Positions 44,619 through 55,958 are shown, counted from the stretch's first letter. The stretch is 64,000 bases of DNA from Caldanaerobacter subterraneus (GCF_004345675.1 NZ_SLWU01000008.1:41450-105449), one strand, 5' to 3'. Notes: generated by a model not told the origin, from the letters alone. A program made the numbers and translations.

Positions 44619-47003
44619 TTACCTCAATTTAGCCCCCAATTTTTCCTCTAAAGCCTTAACTATCCTAGCATGGACTTCATTGACTTCTTCATCGGTCAAG
44701 GTTTTCTCATAAGACCTGTACCAGATGGAAAAGGCGACGCTCTTCTTTCCTTCAGGGATGTTGGGTCCTTTGTAAACATCAAACAGGGCAGTTTTTTCTA
44801 CAAACCCTCTGCCGGCCTCTTTTATTACTTTTTCAACTTCAGCCACAAACAAATCCTCATCTACTACTACTGCAATATCCCTTTCAACTGCAGGGTATTT
44901 GGGAAGCGGGGTGTACTTTTTATCTACATTAGCAAATTTTATGATTTTATCCAAATTCAACTCCCCCGCATACACTCTCACGGGCAAGTCATAATTTTCC
45001 AAAACATCCGGATGAACTTCTCCAAAGACACCCAATACTTCTTCTTTAAAGAGTATTTTTGCTGACCTTCCAGGATGATAAGAAGGTTCCTCTGCCCTCA
45101 CATATTCTACATCAACAATCCCCATCACTTCAAGCAGTTCTTCAATTACTCCTTTTATGGTGTAAAAGTCCACTTCCTTGCCGTACATTCCCAGAGAAAT
45201 AGTCTTTACCTCTTCAGGCAGTTCCTTCAAAGGCAGTTCTTTTGGTAAAAATACCCTTGAGATTTCAAAAGCCCTAAATTCCCCCACTTTTCTGCTGTAA
45301 TTGGTATAAGCCACATTTAGCATAAAAGGCAAAAGTGTAGTCCTCATAAGGCTTTGCTCTTCGCCAAGGGGATTTATTATCTTGACAGCTTTCCTCAAAA
45401 CACTGTCTTTAGGAACATTTATTCTGTCTAAATCCCTCTCTCCCATAAATGACATTGTGACAATCTCATTTAGTCCACAAGCCAGCAGTACTTCTCTCGC
45501 CTTTTCTTCCAGCTGCTGCTCTTTTGTAAGAGAACCTAAAGTGGTCTGAGCATTTTTCATAAGACTATCTTCAATATTGTTGTAACCATAAAGCCTAGCT
45601 ATTTCTTCTGCAATATCTGCCTCCATAGTCACATCTTTTCTGAAGTGAGGAACTTTTATTTCAAGCTCTTCTCCTTTTTCAACTACTTCAAATTCTAAAG
45701 ACCTTAAGATCTCAATCATTTCAGAGGTAGCTAAATTTGTGCCCAAAAATTTATTTATCCTATCAGGTCTTACAGTCAATACTGTTCTTTCCATTGGCTT
45801 AGGATATTCATCCACAATTCCTTTTAATACCTCTCCACCGCAGTACTTTTCCATGAGCTGGGCTGCTCTCTCACAGGCAAGAACTGTAATTTCTGGGTCT
45901 AGCCCTTTTTCAAACCTCGCTGAAGCCTCGCTTCTAAGACCCAGCTTTTTGGAGGTATGCCTTATATTGCTGCCTTTGAAATTGGCACTCTCTATGAGTA
46001 TATTCACTGTGGAATCCGTTATTTCTGTGTTCTCTCCTCCCATTACTCCTGCAAGGCCTATTGCCTTTTCTTCGTCCGCTATCACAAGCATTGAACTATC
46101 TAAAATCCTCTCTTTCCCGTCTAGAGTAACCAATTTTTCTCCGTCTCTTGCCCTTCTCACAATTATGTGTTTATTCTTTACTTTGTCCAAATCAAAAGCG
46201 TGCAGAGGCTGTCCCAGCTCCAGCATCACATAGTTAGTCACATCTACTACGTTGTTTATAGGCCTTATACCTGCCTTCAACAGCCTTACCTGCATCCAGA
46301 TGGGGGAAGGACCTATTTTGACATTTTTCACGACCCTCGCAACGTACCTGTAGCAAAGGTCCGGCGCCTCTATAGTCACTCTGGCAGGATTGGGCTCCTC
46401 CACTTCTGTAACTCTGATTTCTGGCATTCTGAAAGATTTTCTGAAAGTTGCCGCAGTCTCTCTCGCAATTCCAACTACAGATAGACAGTCGGGGCGATTT
46501 GGCGTTATCTCAAATTCTAAAACATCATCTTTAAGCTGCAATGCCTCATTTATGTCCATCCCAAGAGGAAGTGGAGGCAGGATGAATATCCCGTTTCTCT
46601 GATACTCAGGCAGCAGGCTCTCATCAAGCCCCAGCTCTTCCGCAGAACACATCATGCCCTCAGACTCTACTCCTCTTAATTTGCTTCTTTTTATCTTCAC
46701 TCCACCCGGAAGAGTAGCACCGTGCAATGCTACCGGTATATAGTCCCCTACCTTTATATTTTCTGCCCCTGTGACAATCTGCAATTTTTCACTTCCAATG
46801 TCCACAATCCCAACCCACAATTTATCTGCATTAGGATGTTTTTCCAAAGATACAATCTGCCCTACAACTACATTGGAAATTTCCTTTCCGTAACTTTTTA
46901 TGCCTTCCACTTTCGAACCAGACATGGTCAACCCTTCGGCTATTGTCTTAGCGTCTTCATCTATATCTACAAATTCTTTCAACCAAGAAAGAGACACTAA
47001 CAT
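44619..47003 (-). CDS. pheT: Phenylalanyl-tRNA synthetase beta subunit
   Basis: 794 residues, full length. Tandem domains are visible: N-terminal tRNA-binding EMAP-like fold ([16 protein letters not shown]...[12 protein letters not shown]), B3/4 editing domain, B5 domain, and C-terminal FDX-ACB domain ([22 protein letters not shown]). Forms the alpha2-beta2 enzyme with PheS, 11 nt upstream. Regulated by the Phe T-box ahead of pheS. Confidence 0.97.
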   Translation of the reverse strand: MLVSLSWLKEFVDIDEDAKTIAEGLTMSGSKVEGIKSYGKEISNVVVGQIVSLEKHPNADKLWVGIVDIGSEKLQIVTGAENIKVGDYIPVALHGATLPGGVKIKRSKLRGVESEGMMCSAEELGLDESLLPEYQRNGIFILPPLPLGMDINEALQLKDDVLEFEITPNRPDCLSVVGIARETAATFRKSFRMPEIRVTEVEEPNPARVTIEAPDLCYRYVARVVKNVKIGPSPIWMQVRLLKAGIRPINNVVDVTNYVMLELGQPLHAFDLDKVKNKHIIVRRARDGEKLVTLDGKERILDSSMLVIADEEKAIGLAGVMGGENTEITDSTVNILIESANFKGSNIRHTSKKLGLRSEASARFEKGLDPEITVLACERAAQLMEKYCGGEVLKGIVDEYPKPMERTVLTVRPDRINKFLGTNLATSEMIEILRSLEFEVVEKGEELEIKVPHFRKDVTMEADIAEEIARLYGYNNIEDSLMKNAQTTLGSLTKEQQLEEKAREVLLACGLNEIVTMSFMGERDLDRINVPKDSVLRKAVKIINPLGEEQSLMRTTLLPFMLNVAYTNYSRKVGEFRAFEISRVFLPKELPLKELPEEVKTISLGMYGKEVDFYTIKGVIEELLEVMGIVDVEYVRAEEPSYHPGRSAKILFKEEVLGVFGEVHPDVLENYDLPVRVYAGELNLDKIIKFANVDKKYTPLPKYPAVERDIAVVVDEDLFVAEVEKVIKEAGRGFVEKTALFDVYKGPNIPEGKKSVAFSIWYRSYEKTLTDEEVNEVHARIVKALEEKLGAKLR

Positions 47004-47014
47004 AAGCTCACCCC

Positions 47015-48034
47015 TTAAAATTGTTCTATAAATCTCATGTCGTTTTCAAATAACAATCTCAAATCTTCTATCCCATATTTTAACATCGCTATCCTGTCTA
47101 TTCCCAACCCAAAGGCAAAACCGGTATACTTCTCAGGGTCAATTCCTGACATCCTCAAGACATTAGGATGGACCATGCCTGCACCTAAAATCTCAATCCA
47201 GCCGGTGTAGCCGCACACACGGCATCCTTTACCGCCACAAGCAAAACAGCTTACATCCATTTCTGCACTGGGCTCTGTGAAGGGGAAAAAGTGGGGCCTA
47301 AATTTTGTCCGCGTACTCTCCCCGAAAAACTTTTTAGCAAATACGTTTAAAACCCCTTTCAAATCCCCCATTGTGATGCCCTCATCTACCACTAAACCCT
47401 CCATCTGATGGAATACAGGAGAATGCGTAGCATCTATGTCATCAGACCTGTAGACTCTGCCGGGCGAAATAACTCTTATAGGTGGTTTGGTCTTTTCCAT
47501 AGTCCTCACTTGAACTGGAGAAGTTTGCGTCCTCAAAAGTATATCAGAAGTTATGTAAAAAGTATCCTGCAAGTCGCGAGCAGGATGGTCTTCCGGAGTG
47601 TTCAAAGCTTCAAAATTGTAGTAAGCAAGCTCTACTTCTGGCCCTTCTGCAATAGAAAAACCTAGGCCCAGAAAAATTCTTTTAATTTCATCCATCACAA
47701 GAGTAATAGGATGCTTATGCCCGTATTTGTAAGGCTTGCCTGGCATGGTAATATCTATGTACTCTTCTTTTATCTTTCTTTCCTTTTCTTCTTTGGCAAT
47801 TTTTTCTCTTCTCTCCAAAATCATATTCTCTATTTTTTCTCTCACATCATTGGCTAACTGCCCTATCACTGGCCTTTCTTCAGGGCTTAAACTTCCCATC
47901 CCTCTCAAAATTTGCGTAAGCTCGCCCTTTTTCCCCAAATATTTAACCCTTAAACTTTCAATTTCTTGAAGGCTTTTTGCCTTAAGAATCTCTTCTTCTG
48001 CTCTTTTAGAAAGCTCTTTTAGTAACTCCTCCAT
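47015..48034 (-). CDS. pheS: Phenylalanyl-tRNA synthetase alpha subunit
   Basis: 339-residue class II catalytic subunit. N-terminal coiled coil, then motif 2 ([19 protein letters not shown]), [17 protein letters not shown], a CxxC-x-C metal-like knuckle ([17 protein letters not shown]) and motif 3 [17 protein letters not shown]. First gene after the T-box leader. Confidence 0.97.
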   Translation of the reverse strand: MEELLKELSKRAEEEILKAKSLQEIESLRVKYLGKKGELTQILRGMGSLSPEERPVIGQLANDVREKIENMILERREKIAKEEKERKIKEEYIDITMPGKPYKYGHKHPITLVMDEIKRIFLGLGFSIAEGPEVELAYYNFEALNTPEDHPARDLQDTFYITSDILLRTQTSPVQVRTMEKTKPPIRVISPGRVYRSDDIDATHSPVFHQMEGLVVDEGITMGDLKGVLNVFAKKFFGESTRTKFRPHFFPFTEPSAEMDVSCFACGGKGCRVCGYTGWIEILGAGMVHPNVLRMSGIDPEKYTGFAFGLGIDRIAMLKYGIEDLRLLFENDMRFIEQF

Positions 48035-48069
48035 CCCTTTTTCAACCCCTTTTCTTGTGATTATAAAAT

Positions 48070-48307
48070 AAAAAATCCTCCGTCATAGGACGAAGAATTC
48101 CGCGGTACCACCTATCTTAGCACCCCATTTGAGGTGCTCCCTCATTTTAGGTAACGGTCGCCCGGCAATGCCTACTATTGGTTCAGCACGCTGCTCCAGA
48201 GGGAACTTCCATTATCTACCTGCCAATGGCGCTCTCAGTCTACGGCGCCATCTCCCTGTGGCCTTCGATAATGTACTTTACTCCTTCATCGCATTTGGCT
48301 GTATTTT
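48070..48307 (-). ncRNA. T-box leader (phenylalanine) of pheST
   Basis: The T-box sequence AGGTGGTACCGCGGAA lies near 48095-48115 and is followed by a terminator with a T run (48064-48090). The specifier loop in stem I reads GAAG-TTC-CCTC with the Phe codon TTC at 48205-48203. Uncharged tRNA-Phe should favour the antiterminator and expression. Confidence 0.95.
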
Positions 48308-49086
48308 TTTAAGATTATACCATTTTGCTTATTTTTTATCAACCTCTGCCTTTGTGATTCGTACAAAAATATTGCTGCCGCAATGGAAACATTCAGTGAT
48401 TCTGCTCTCCCTGTCATAGGAATTTTTATAAAGCCGTCTACAAAATCTAAAGAGCTCACTCCCCTCGCTTCATTTCCCAGAATAAAAGCTGTACCTTTGT
48501 CTATCTCAACTTCATGCACAAATTTTTCCCCTTTTAGGTGCGTGGCAAAAACTTTGACACCTTTTCCTTTAAGTTTGTAAAGCACTTCATTTGCTGTAGC
48601 GATGACAGGAATGTGAAAGATTGACCCCATTGAGGCTCTGAGAACTTTTGGGTTATATATATCGACAGAGTTATTTATTGTAAAAACAGCATCAGCCCCA
48701 AAAGCATCAGCCGTTCTTATGATTGTCCCAAGATTTCCCGGGTCCTGTACATTATCTGCTATAACGTACACGCCCTCTTCTTTTATAAAATCTTCTTCGC
48801 GGTACACTGGCATCCTCACAATCGCCATTATTTTTTGAGGAGTCACCGTATCACTGATTTTTTTAAACAGCTTATTTGCAATGCGTATTAGCTTAAAATC
48901 TCCTTTAAACTCAAATTCCACATCTTCCCCTACTACCACATACTCCACTTTAAAGTCGCTATCCAAGGCTTCTTTTACGCTGTTTAATCCTTCTACAAAA
49001 AAGAGCTTTTCTTCATATCGCCCTTTTTTATCTTTTAGCTTTTTAATCTTCTTTATAAAGCTATTGTCCTCACTCGTTATGAGCAT
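48286..49086 (-). CDS. TrmH/SpoU-family RNA 2'-O-methyltransferase
   Basis: About 266 residues from ATG 49086 (GAGTGGTG before it; the longer frame adds 12 residues without a better site). SPOUT motifs: NVQDPGNLGTIIRTADAFGADAVF, FILGNEARGV, and IPMTGRAESLNVSIAAAIFLYE. N-terminal substrate-binding domain present. Acts on rRNA or tRNA ribose. Its last codons contain the pheST promoter and the first bases of the T-box leader. Lies 49 nt after rplT. Confidence 0.94.
   Translation of the reverse strand: MLITSEDNSFIKKIKKLKDKKGRYEEKLFFVEGLNSVKEALDSDFKVEYVVVGEDVEFEFKGDFKLIRIANKLFKKISDTVTPQKIMAIVRMPVYREEDFIKEEGVYVIADNVQDPGNLGTIIRTADAFGADAVFTINNSVDIYNPKVLRASMGSIFHIPVIATANEVLYKLKGKGVKVFATHLKGEKFVHEVEIDKGTAFILGNEARGVSSLDFVDGFIKIPMTGRAESLNVSIAAAIFLYESQRQRLIKNKQNGIILKKYSQMR
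48314..48342 (-). promoter_or_regulatory. pheST promoter inside the methyltransferase gene
   Basis: TTGATA (48342-48337), 17-nt spacer, TATAAT (48319-48314). Lies within the final codons of the upstream gene, about 7 nt before the T-box 5' end. Confidence 0.85.
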
Positions 49087-49134
49087 ATTGCACCACTCTT
49101 TTTTATTAAAGCAAAAGGCCATCTAAAACTGGCC

Positions 49135-49494
49135 TTATGCGTTTAATTGCTGTTTAGCTATGTTCACTAACTCTGCAAAAGCCTTTTCATCGTGTATTGC
49201 CATTTCTGAAAGCATCTTTCTGTTGATCTCTATCCCTGCTTTCTTGAGACCGTTTATAAACCTGCTGTAAGAAATACCATGAGCTCTTGCAGCTGCATTA
49301 ATCCTGGTAATCCAAAGCCTTCTGAAATCTCTCTTCCTTAACTTTCTTCCAATATAAGCGTACATCAAAGACTTCATTACAGCCTGATTAGCAACTCTGA
49401 AGAGCTTGCTTTTCGCTCCCCAGTAACCTTTTGCAAGCTTTAGTATCTTTTTATGCCTTCTTCTCGTAACTTTTCCGGATTTTACCCTAGCCAT
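49135..49494 (-). CDS. rplT: Ribosomal protein L20
   Basis: 119 residues, [55 protein letters not shown]. Binds 23S rRNA and, by family knowledge, represses its own operon through the L20 leader. Third gene of infC-rpmI-rplT. Confidence 0.98.
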   Translation of the reverse strand: MARVKSGKVTRRRHKKILKLAKGYWGAKSKLFRVANQAVMKSLMYAYIGRKLRKRDFRRLWITRINAAARAHGISYSRFINGLKKAGIEINRKMLSEMAIHDEKAFAELVNIAKQQLNA

Positions 49495-49512
49495 TTTTAC
49501 AACCTCCTATTT

Positions 49513-49716
49513 TTATGAATATGGTAAAAGACGCTTTATAGTCTTGGCACTTGCTCCCTCTAAATAAGTAGCTTTTCTTAATCTTCTCTTCCTCTTTGAA
49601 CTTTTGTGAGTCAAAAGGTGACTCTTATAAGCTTTCATCCTCTTTACTTTTCCGGATTTTAACACCTTAAATCTCTTTGCTGCTCCCCTATGAGTTTTCA
49701 TCTTTATTTTTGCCAT
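49513..49716 (-). CDS. rpmI: Ribosomal protein L35
   Basis: 67 residues, [26 protein letters not shown] and [13 protein letters not shown]; two residues longer than the usual 65 at the N-terminus. Between infC (15 nt) and rplT (18 nt). Confidence 0.97.
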   Translation of the reverse strand: MAKIKMKTHRGAAKRFKVLKSGKVKRMKAYKSHLLTHKSSKRKRRLRKATYLEGASAKTIKRLLPYS

Positions 49717-49731
49717 AATTATCCTCCTCTT

Positions 49732-50247
49732 CTACTGTTTTTTAGGTGCTATTACCATCATCATGTTGCGACCATCCATGCTCGGCGCCTTTTCTACATT
49801 GCCGTACTCCCTCAGTTCCTCAGCAAAGCGCTTCAAAAGGTCTTCTGCCAGGGAGGTGTGAGCCGCCTCTCTCCCCCTAAACCTTATAGTCACCTTCACC
49901 TTGTCCCCATCCTTTAAAAACTTAATCGCACTTTTCAATTTGACTCCAAAGTCATGGTCTTCAATATTAGGGGACATCCTTATCTCCTTCACATTTATTA
50001 TCTTTTGTTTTTTCTTAGCTTCTTTTTCCCTCTTGCTAAGCTCATACCTGTACTTGCCAAAATCCATCAATTTACAAACAGGGGGATTGGCATTGGGAAC
50101 GATCTTCACAAGGTCCAAATGCCTCTCCTGTGCAATCTTATAAGCTTCCTTGGCAGACATTATCCCTATCTGCTTGCCATCCTGGTCAATAAGCCTTACC
50201 TCTTTGTCCCTAATTTGCTCATTTACCTGAAAATCCCGATGGTTAAT
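49732..50247 (-). CDS. infC: Translation initiation factor IF-3, ATT start
   Basis: 171 residues: N-domain VNEQIRDKEVRLIDQDGKQIGI, linker helix rich in Lys, C-domain VKVTIRFRGREAAHTSLAEDLLKRF. AGGAGG lies 9 nt before an ATT at 50247, giving the expected N-terminus INHRDFQVNEQIR. A longer frame upstream runs through the SD. Rare ATT/ATC starts are well known for infC, where IF-3 discriminates against its own start codon. Confidence 0.95.
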   Translation of the reverse strand: MNHRDFQVNEQIRDKEVRLIDQDGKQIGIMSAKEAYKIAQERHLDLVKIVPNANPPVCKLMDFGKYRYELSKREKEAKKKQKIINVKEIRMSPNIEDHDFGVKLKSAIKFLKDGDKVKVTIRFRGREAAHTSLAEDLLKRFAEELREYGNVEKAPSMDGRNMMMVIAPKKQ

Positions 50248-50261
50248 AAATACACACCTCC

Positions 50262-50394
50262 TAAAAATTATCAAAAAATAAAAGCGGATAATCCACCCGC
50301 TTCTTCGCCCATATTACTTTTGACTTTCAAGAAGAAACCTTTCTGCCCTATGGCGAAAGGTGAGAAGCGGGCGCTTCTACTTATTCGCGTTTTT
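50262..50394 (-). ncRNA. L20 leader of infC-rpmI-rplT
   Basis: Untranslated leader between promoter and infC. CCCGCTTC (5' part) can pair with GAAGCGGG, and the same GAAGCGGG can instead form a terminator with CCGCTTTT plus T run near 50275-50300. CACCTTTCGCC and GGCG add to the antiterminator. Matches the Firmicutes L20 leader, in which L20 binding causes termination. Confidence 0.82.
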
Positions 50395-50423
50395 AGTTTA
50401 TCATTATTTTATTTTTTTGTCAA
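50395..50423 (-). promoter_or_regulatory. Promoter of the infC operon
   Basis: Perfect TTGACA (50423-50418), 17-nt spacer, TAAACT (50400-50395). Confidence 0.75.
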
Positions 50424-50429
50424 TAAATT

Positions 50430-51482
50430 TTAAAACATCTTGACATACTCTTTGTAGGAAGCATAGTTTCTCTTTAGTTCCTCAACTGAATCACCGCCAA
50501 ATTTTTTAAGGCATTCATCAGCAATCACCCATGCACAGACAGCCTCCAAAACACAAGCAGCAGCTTCAACAGCAGTGACATCCGACCTTTCATAAATAGC
50601 TTTTGTCTTTTCTTTTGTAGCTATATCCACAGAGTCAAGAGGCCGTAAAAGAGTGGGAATTGGCTTCATAGCAGCCCTTATCACTATAGGATTCCCGTTT
50701 GACATGCCTCCCTCAATGCCTCCGGCATTATTCGTCTTTCTATAAAAACCCTCGTTTTCCTTGTAATATATATCATCGTGCACCAGCGATCCGGGAAGTC
50801 TTGCCCCTTCAAATCCCAGTCCAAATTCAACACCTTTTATGCCTTGAACGCTCATCACATGATAAGCGAGTAACGCATCCAACTTTCTGTCCCACTGAGC
50901 ATGGCTTCCCAGCCCAACAGGCACCCCTTCAATCACAATCTCTATTATTCCTCCCAGAGTATCCCCTTCTTTTTTCGCCTTTTCAATAAGCCTTTTCCAC
51001 TTTTCTTCTCTTTTTGCTCCTCCAATCTCCAAAACTCTGCTTTTTAAAGATATATTCAATTCTTTCAAGAGAAGCTTGGCAACACTTCCAACTGCCACCC
51101 TTGCCGCCGTCTCTCTGGCACTGGCTCTTTCCAAAATATTTCTTATATCTCTCTGGTTATACTTAATAGAACCGGGTAAATCTGCATGTCCTGGCCGGGG
51201 CCTTGTGACAGGAGGAACCTTTTTATCCTTCCAGTTTTTATAATCCCTATTTTTAATCTCCATTGTAAGAGGGGCACCAGTAGTCTTCCCATCCCTTACC
51301 CCACTTATTATACGTATTTCATCTTTTTCAATAGCCATCCTTCCTCCTCTGCCGTAGCCTTTTTGTCTTCTTTCCAGCTCTTTATTGATAAATTCTGCAT
51401 CAATAAAAAGATTTGAAGGAAGCCCTTCAATAATGGCAATCAAAGCCTCCCCGTGTGATTCTCCAGCTGTAAGATATCTCAT
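50430..51482 (-). CDS. aroC: Chorismate synthase
   Basis: 350 residues. [62 protein letters not shown] and the FMN-binding ending [17 protein letters not shown] fit the family. Makes chorismate from EPSP with reduced FMN. Its ATG overlaps the stop of the upstream MFS transporter gene by 4 nt. Confidence 0.97.
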   Translation of the reverse strand: MRYLTAGESHGEALIAIIEGLPSNLFIDAEFINKELERRQKGYGRGGRMAIEKDEIRIISGVRDGKTTGAPLTMEIKNRDYKNWKDKKVPPVTRPRPGHADLPGSIKYNQRDIRNILERASARETAARVAVGSVAKLLLKELNISLKSRVLEIGGAKREEKWKRLIEKAKKEGDTLGGIIEIVIEGVPVGLGSHAQWDRKLDALLAYHVMSVQGIKGVEFGLGFEGARLPGSLVHDDIYYKENEGFYRKTNNAGGIEGGMSNGNPIVIRAAMKPIPTLLRPLDSVDIATKEKTKAIYERSDVTAVEAAACVLEAVCAWVIADECLKKFGGDSVEELKRNYASYKEYVKMF

Positions 51483-52726
51483 CTTATTCCCCCTACCTTT
51501 TCTTCTTCCTCTATCTTTTCTTCATAGGATGCCACCACAAAGTAAAGAAGGCTCACGAGAATTCTCACTATACCTGTAAACACCATAAAGGTGACATACC
51601 CCATCTTCGTGTAAAGCCACATTCCCACAACAGGAGAGACAAAAGCAGCTATTTGAGTGATAAAAGTAAAAACTCCTATGTAAGTCATCTTTTCAGAACC
51701 TGGAGGCAAAAGCTCCAAAAGCCAGTTCAATAAAAGCATGTTGTACCCGCCTACTGCTATTCCCCCAAAAAAATCAAAAACCGCACCAACGTACAAGTTC
51801 TTTGCCGTAGCCCACATAAGAGGTATAAACCCAATTAGCAGGGCGCTTAGTGCCACAGCATATCCATTTCCTTTCCTATTGGACAAGTCTGCCCATCTGT
51901 AAAAAGCTATAATCGACCCTATAGAAGACACAATAGTGAAAATGCTCATCCAGGCATTATTGGCATGAAGATAGTTTACTTTGTAAATTGTAAAAATTGG
52001 CCACGCCATCATCCAGACAAAATAGTACAAAAATGAGGTAGCGTTGAAGTAGATAAACTTCTTGCTTTCAAACATATTTTTAAAGGCTTGAGCAAAATTG
52101 CTCACTTCCTTTTTCTCCCTTTTGACCACATGGAACCTCGAAAAATAATAGGCCTCTATTAATCCAAATATAAAAGCCACAGTGAATATAATCTGATAAT
52201 TCCATGGAAATTTTATTATGTCAAGAAGCCAACCTGTGAGGAGTACCACTATCGTCCCTACAATAGTAGTCCAAAAATTTCTATCAGCGAAAACCTTGCT
52301 TCTATACTCTTGAGGTATCAATTCGCTCATAAATGACTGCCAGCACATTCCAACAGTGACAGAAGGCAGGTTCATAAGCCCTACAAGCAATACCACTATC
52401 CATGGCTGAATATCTTTCCTAAAAAATGGAGCGAGGGCTAACAAAAAATAAAAGGTCCTTGCTATATACAAAGTTACATAGGAAAACTTGTGAACATCCT
52501 CTAGTTTATTAATCAAGTAGGTCACAGGAATAACTGAAACTACCACCATTAGAGCGGGAAGCGAATTTAAAAGAGAAACCTGAAAGTCATTCGCTCCCAA
52601 TTTTATGGCATATATTCCGATAAAAGGGTTAACCATGTTAAAGCCTATTGCCCATGCAATCCCATTGAATAGATTCATCCTTATGTTATGCCTCAAATAC
52701 CTGTAAACTTCAATATCCCTTTTCAT
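51479..52726 (-). CDS. MFS transporter
   Basis: 415 residues with about 11-12 hydrophobic helices. N-half opens [47 protein letters not shown], and an MFS-like loop is [18 protein letters not shown] 52726 follows AAGGGAAGGGAC and is preferred to TTG 52741. Substrate unknown; coupling to aroC (4-nt overlap) may be incidental. Confidence 0.85.
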   Translation of the reverse strand: MKRDIEVYRYLRHNIRMNLFNGIAWAIGFNMVNPFIGIYAIKLGANDFQVSLLNSLPALMVVVSVIPVTYLINKLEDVHKFSYVTLYIARTFYFLLALAPFFRKDIQPWIVVLLVGLMNLPSVTVGMCWQSFMSELIPQEYRSKVFADRNFWTTIVGTIVVLLTGWLLDIIKFPWNYQIIFTVAFIFGLIEAYYFSRFHVVKREKKEVSNFAQAFKNMFESKKFIYFNATSFLYYFVWMMAWPIFTIYKVNYLHANNAWMSIFTIVSSIGSIIAFYRWADLSNRKGNGYAVALSALLIGFIPLMWATAKNLYVGAVFDFFGGIAVGGYNMLLLNWLLELLPPGSEKMTYIGVFTFITQIAAFVSPVVGMWLYTKMGYVTFMVFTGIVRILVSLLYFVVASYEEKIEEEEKVGGIR

Positions 52727-52790
52727 GTCCCTTCCCTTCAAAATAAAATATTCTAATTTTAGCTTACCATGTTTTTAAAATTCTTTCAAG

Positions 52791-52830
52791 AAATCAAAAT
52801 GCCCCTTTTGAAAAGGGACATTTTGATTTT
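52791..52830 (-). terminator. Terminator between thrS and the MFS gene
   Basis: Near-perfect long stem AAATCAAAATGYCCCTTTT / AAAAGGGRCATTTTGATTT. It overlaps the thrS stop. A-rich 5' and T-rich 3' arms would allow it to act in either direction. Confidence 0.75.
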
Positions 52831-54733
52831 AGAGCGCTTTTGTAGCTATCTCTTTTAGAATTTTTTCTATGAAATTGTCTAGAGAAATTGGCCCCAAATC
52901 CCCATCTTTTCTGGACCTTAACGAAACATTTCCCTCTTCTACTTCCCTATCTCCCACAATCAGCATGTAAGGAATTTTTTGAAGCTGTGCTTCCCTTATC
53001 TTGTATCCTATTTTTTCATTTCTGTCATCCAGCTCAACCCTTATATCGTGCTCCTGCAAGCGCTCATAGACTTTTCTCGCATATTCATGGTGCTTTTCAG
53101 AAATAGGCAAAACTCTCACCTGCACAGGCGCAAGCCATGTGGGAAAAGCTCCTGCAAAATGCTCTGTTAAAATTCCAATAAACCTTTCTATGCTGCCGTA
53201 AATCACCCTGTGCAACATTATAGGTCTGTGTTTTTCTCCGTCTGGTCCTATATACTCCAGTTCAAACCTCTCTGGCATCTGGAAATCCAGTTGAATTGTC
53301 CCGCACTGCCATGTGCGACCTATGCTGTCCTTTAAGTGGAAATCTATCTTAGGCCCGTAAAAAGCCCCTTCTCCCTCATTCACCTTGTAAGGCAGATTAG
53401 CTCTCTTTAAAGCAGAAATCAAGGCATTTGTCGCCAGCTCCCACTCTTCATCTGTTCCCATAGAATTCTCAGGTCTTGTAGAAAGTTCCACATGATACTC
53501 AAATCCGAATATCTTGTAGAAATAGTCAACCAGGTTTATTACCCCTAAAATCTCATCTTCCACCTGTTCTGGAGTCATGAAAAGGTGAGCATCGTCCTGC
53601 GTGAAACTTCTCACCCTCATGAGCCCGTGCAGCACTCCAGAAAGCTCATGCCTGTGGACTAATCCCAGCTCGCAAAGCCTTAACGGCAAATCTCTATAGC
53701 TGTGAAGTGTTGACTTATAAACTAACATCGCTCCAGGGCAGTTCATCGGTTTTATCGCATAAGTCTGTCCGTCAATTTCCGTAAAGTACATGTTCTCTTT
53801 GTAGTGGTCCCAGTGTCCAGACCTCTTCCAGAGCTCCTCGTTTAAAATTATAGGAGTTCTTATCTCCTGGTATCCCCTCTTTATGTGCTCTTTTCTCCAA
53901 AAATCCTCCAATATATTCCTTATAATCATGCCCTTCGGATGGAAAAATGGAAAACCAGGCCCTTCAGGATGTATGCTAAATAAGTCAAGCTCCTTCCCCA
54001 ATTTTCTGTGGTCCCTCTTTTTAGCCTCTTCCATCATATGTAGGTACTCGTCCAGCATGCTCTTCTTGGGGAAGCTTATGCCATATATTCTTTGCAGCAT
54101 CTTGTTCTTCTCATCGCCCTTCCAATAAGCACCAGCTACTGAAAGCAATTTAATGGCCTTTACCATGCCTGTAGAGGGGAGATGAGGTCCTGCACATAGG
54201 TCCACAAACTCTCCCTGCTTGTAAAAGGAAATTTCTTCTCCTTCTGGTATCTCTTCAATCAACTCTACCTTATAGGGCTCATCTTTTTCTTTCATAAACT
54301 TTATAGCTTCTTCTTTTGAAAGGACAAATCTCTCTAACTTGTAGTCCTCTTTTATTATTTTATTCATTTCCTCCTCTATAGCCTCAAAATCTTCTGTTGT
54401 GAAAGGCCTTTCTGTATCAAAATCGTAGTAAAAGCCATTGTCTATGGCAGGGCCGATTGCCAGTTTGACATCTTTAAAAAGCCTTTTGACAGCTTGTGCC
54501 AGAATATGGGAAGAAGTGTGCCAGTAAATCTTTTTCCCCTCTTCATCTTCAAAAGTCAAAATCTCTAACTCCCCATCTTCTTCAATCTTCGTATTAAGCT
54601 CTACTATCTTGCCATTAAATTTTCCTCCCACAGCCTCTCTCGCCAGTTTATCGCTTATACTTTTTGCAATTTCATACACAGTGATTCCCTTTTCAAATTC
54701 TCTTTTCGTGCCGTCCCTTAAAGTAATTACCAT
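52829..54733 (-). CDS. thrS: Threonyl-tRNA synthetase
   Basis: 634 residues, full length. TGS domain (1-60), editing domain with HTSSHILAQAVKRLF and CAGPHLPSTG, class II core (motif 2 FTQDDAHLF, MNCPGAMLVY, motif 3 HRVIYGSIERFIGILTEH) and anticodon-binding domain at the C-terminus. ATG 54733 behind AAAGGAGGTTAAGGCG. Under T-box control. Confidence 0.98.
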   Translation of the reverse strand: MVITLRDGTKREFEKGITVYEIAKSISDKLAREAVGGKFNGKIVELNTKIEEDGELEILTFEDEEGKKIYWHTSSHILAQAVKRLFKDVKLAIGPAIDNGFYYDFDTERPFTTEDFEAIEEEMNKIIKEDYKLERFVLSKEEAIKFMKEKDEPYKVELIEEIPEGEEISFYKQGEFVDLCAGPHLPSTGMVKAIKLLSVAGAYWKGDEKNKMLQRIYGISFPKKSMLDEYLHMMEEAKKRDHRKLGKELDLFSIHPEGPGFPFFHPKGMIIRNILEDFWRKEHIKRGYQEIRTPIILNEELWKRSGHWDHYKENMYFTEIDGQTYAIKPMNCPGAMLVYKSTLHSYRDLPLRLCELGLVHRHELSGVLHGLMRVRSFTQDDAHLFMTPEQVEDEILGVINLVDYFYKIFGFEYHVELSTRPENSMGTDEEWELATNALISALKRANLPYKVNEGEGAFYGPKIDFHLKDSIGRTWQCGTIQLDFQMPERFELEYIGPDGEKHRPIMLHRVIYGSIERFIGILTEHFAGAFPTWLAPVQVRVLPISEKHHEYARKVYERLQEHDIRVELDDRNEKIGYKIREAQLQKIPYMLIVGDREVEEGNVSLRSRKDGDLGPISLDNFIEKILKEIATKAL

Positions 54734-54769
54734 CGCCTTAACCTCCTTTGTATAAATTTGTATAATTTT

Positions 54770-54995
54770 AAATAAAAAACCTCTTACCCCGTAAAGAGGC
54801 AGAGGTCATCTGCGGTTCCACTCTTCTTTATACTCTGGTATTATATCGGAATAACCGTTCGGACTCATCATCCGCAGCTCCGGGGTGGTCTTCGATATTC
54901 GGAACATTTGAGTGATCTCAGCCTATGTCACTCAATCTCTGTGATGTTCCTTATGAATATCTACTCTTCCCATCATTGCCTTCATATTCAATTTT
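54770..54995 (-). ncRNA. T-box leader (threonine) of thrS
   Basis: T-box sequence GTGGAACCGCAGATGACC near 54805-54820, followed by terminator CCTCTTTAC-GGG-GTAAGAGG with six T. The specifier loop reads GAAG-ACC-ACCCC, Thr codon ACC at 54889-54887. Confidence 0.95.
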
Positions 54996-55001
54996 TAATT
55001 C

Positions 55002-55030
55002 ATTATATCCCCATTAAAGCCATTTGTCAA
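55002..55030 (-). promoter_or_regulatory. thrS promoter
   Basis: Consensus TTGACA (55030-55025), 17-nt spacer, TATAAT (55007-55002), immediately upstream of the T-box and 10 nt after the ytxC stop. Confidence 0.9.
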
Positions 55031-55039
55031 TAACCATTT

Positions 55040-55903
55040 TCACTTTTCGCATTTAACTTCAGAACACACAACCTCCACCCTATTGGTAAATACCTTTTTT
55101 ATCGTGTCCAAAATCTCTTTATTTTTTAAGTAATTTACTGAGTGAAAAAATATCTTTTGAGGAGCAATAGTTATCAAAATGCTCATCAAAGCGTCCTCAT
55201 CCGTCACAACACCTTCCTGAAGTTCTCCCGCTATTTCTTTTATATATTCGCTGGATAAAGGTTCATAACTTTCATTGTAGAGGTGAAACTTCCCTCCCTT
55301 ATCCACTACCACATTTAAAACCTCTAACTTGGAGTCTTGTAACTCTACAAAATATTTCAAAAGCCCTACAAACTCGTTGTACTCTTTCTGCATTAAAAAC
55401 TCGTCTACTGCCTTATCTACTACTTCACTCAGCTCTCCCACAAAACTTTTTAACCTGAAATTCACAAAACCTTCTATATCAATGTGCCTATTTTCTTCCA
55501 AAAAATCGAATACCTCTTTAGCTATTTCTTTTCTCTTCACCTTTTTAAAAGTCTCTATATTGTCTTCACTTTCTAAAATACTGTAAGCAATTTTTCTTAT
55601 ATCATCTTTTTCCTGTTGGCTAAAGTAATAATAATATTTGCCAATAAGCTTTGATACAATCCAATTGACTGCATGGTTTACAATTATATCTGAAATAGCC
55701 TCTGCTATCAAATCCCTAGCTTTATTGTCTTTGCCAAATGCAAATTTTTCTTCCAATTTCAATTCATAATAAGTAGAACTCCTGCATATATTTGAACTAA
55801 CTATCACTTTTACTCCTTTATTTGATAAATTTTTAAAAGCAGATATCAAGTTTTCTTCATCTATATTCAATTTATTTGAAACTGCGATGGAAAAAAGTTG
55901 CAA
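55040..55903 (-). CDS. ytxC: Putative sporulation protein YtxC
   Basis: 287 residues. Helical, soluble-looking, with VNFRLKSFVGELSEVVDKAVDEFLMQKEYNEFVGLLKYFVE typical of the YtxC family, often encoded next to thrS in Firmicutes. Molecular role unknown. The start is TTG 55903 with AGGAGTG before it. Confidence 0.87.
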   Translation of the reverse strand: MQLFSIAVSNKLNIDEENLISAFKNLSNKGVKVIVSSNICRSSTYYELKLEEKFAFGKDNKARDLIAEAISDIIVNHAVNWIVSKLIGKYYYYFSQQEKDDIRKIAYSILESEDNIETFKKVKRKEIAKEVFDFLEENRHIDIEGFVNFRLKSFVGELSEVVDKAVDEFLMQKEYNEFVGLLKYFVELQDSKLEVLNVVVDKGGKFHLYNESYEPLSSEYIKEIAGELQEGVVTDEDALMSILITIAPQKIFFHSVNYLKNKEILDTIKKVFTNRVEVVCSEVKCEK

Positions 55904-55958
55904 TTTCTATCACTCCTTTCGCTAATAGTATGTGTACATTGCTCCGTTTTTGTGCAGG

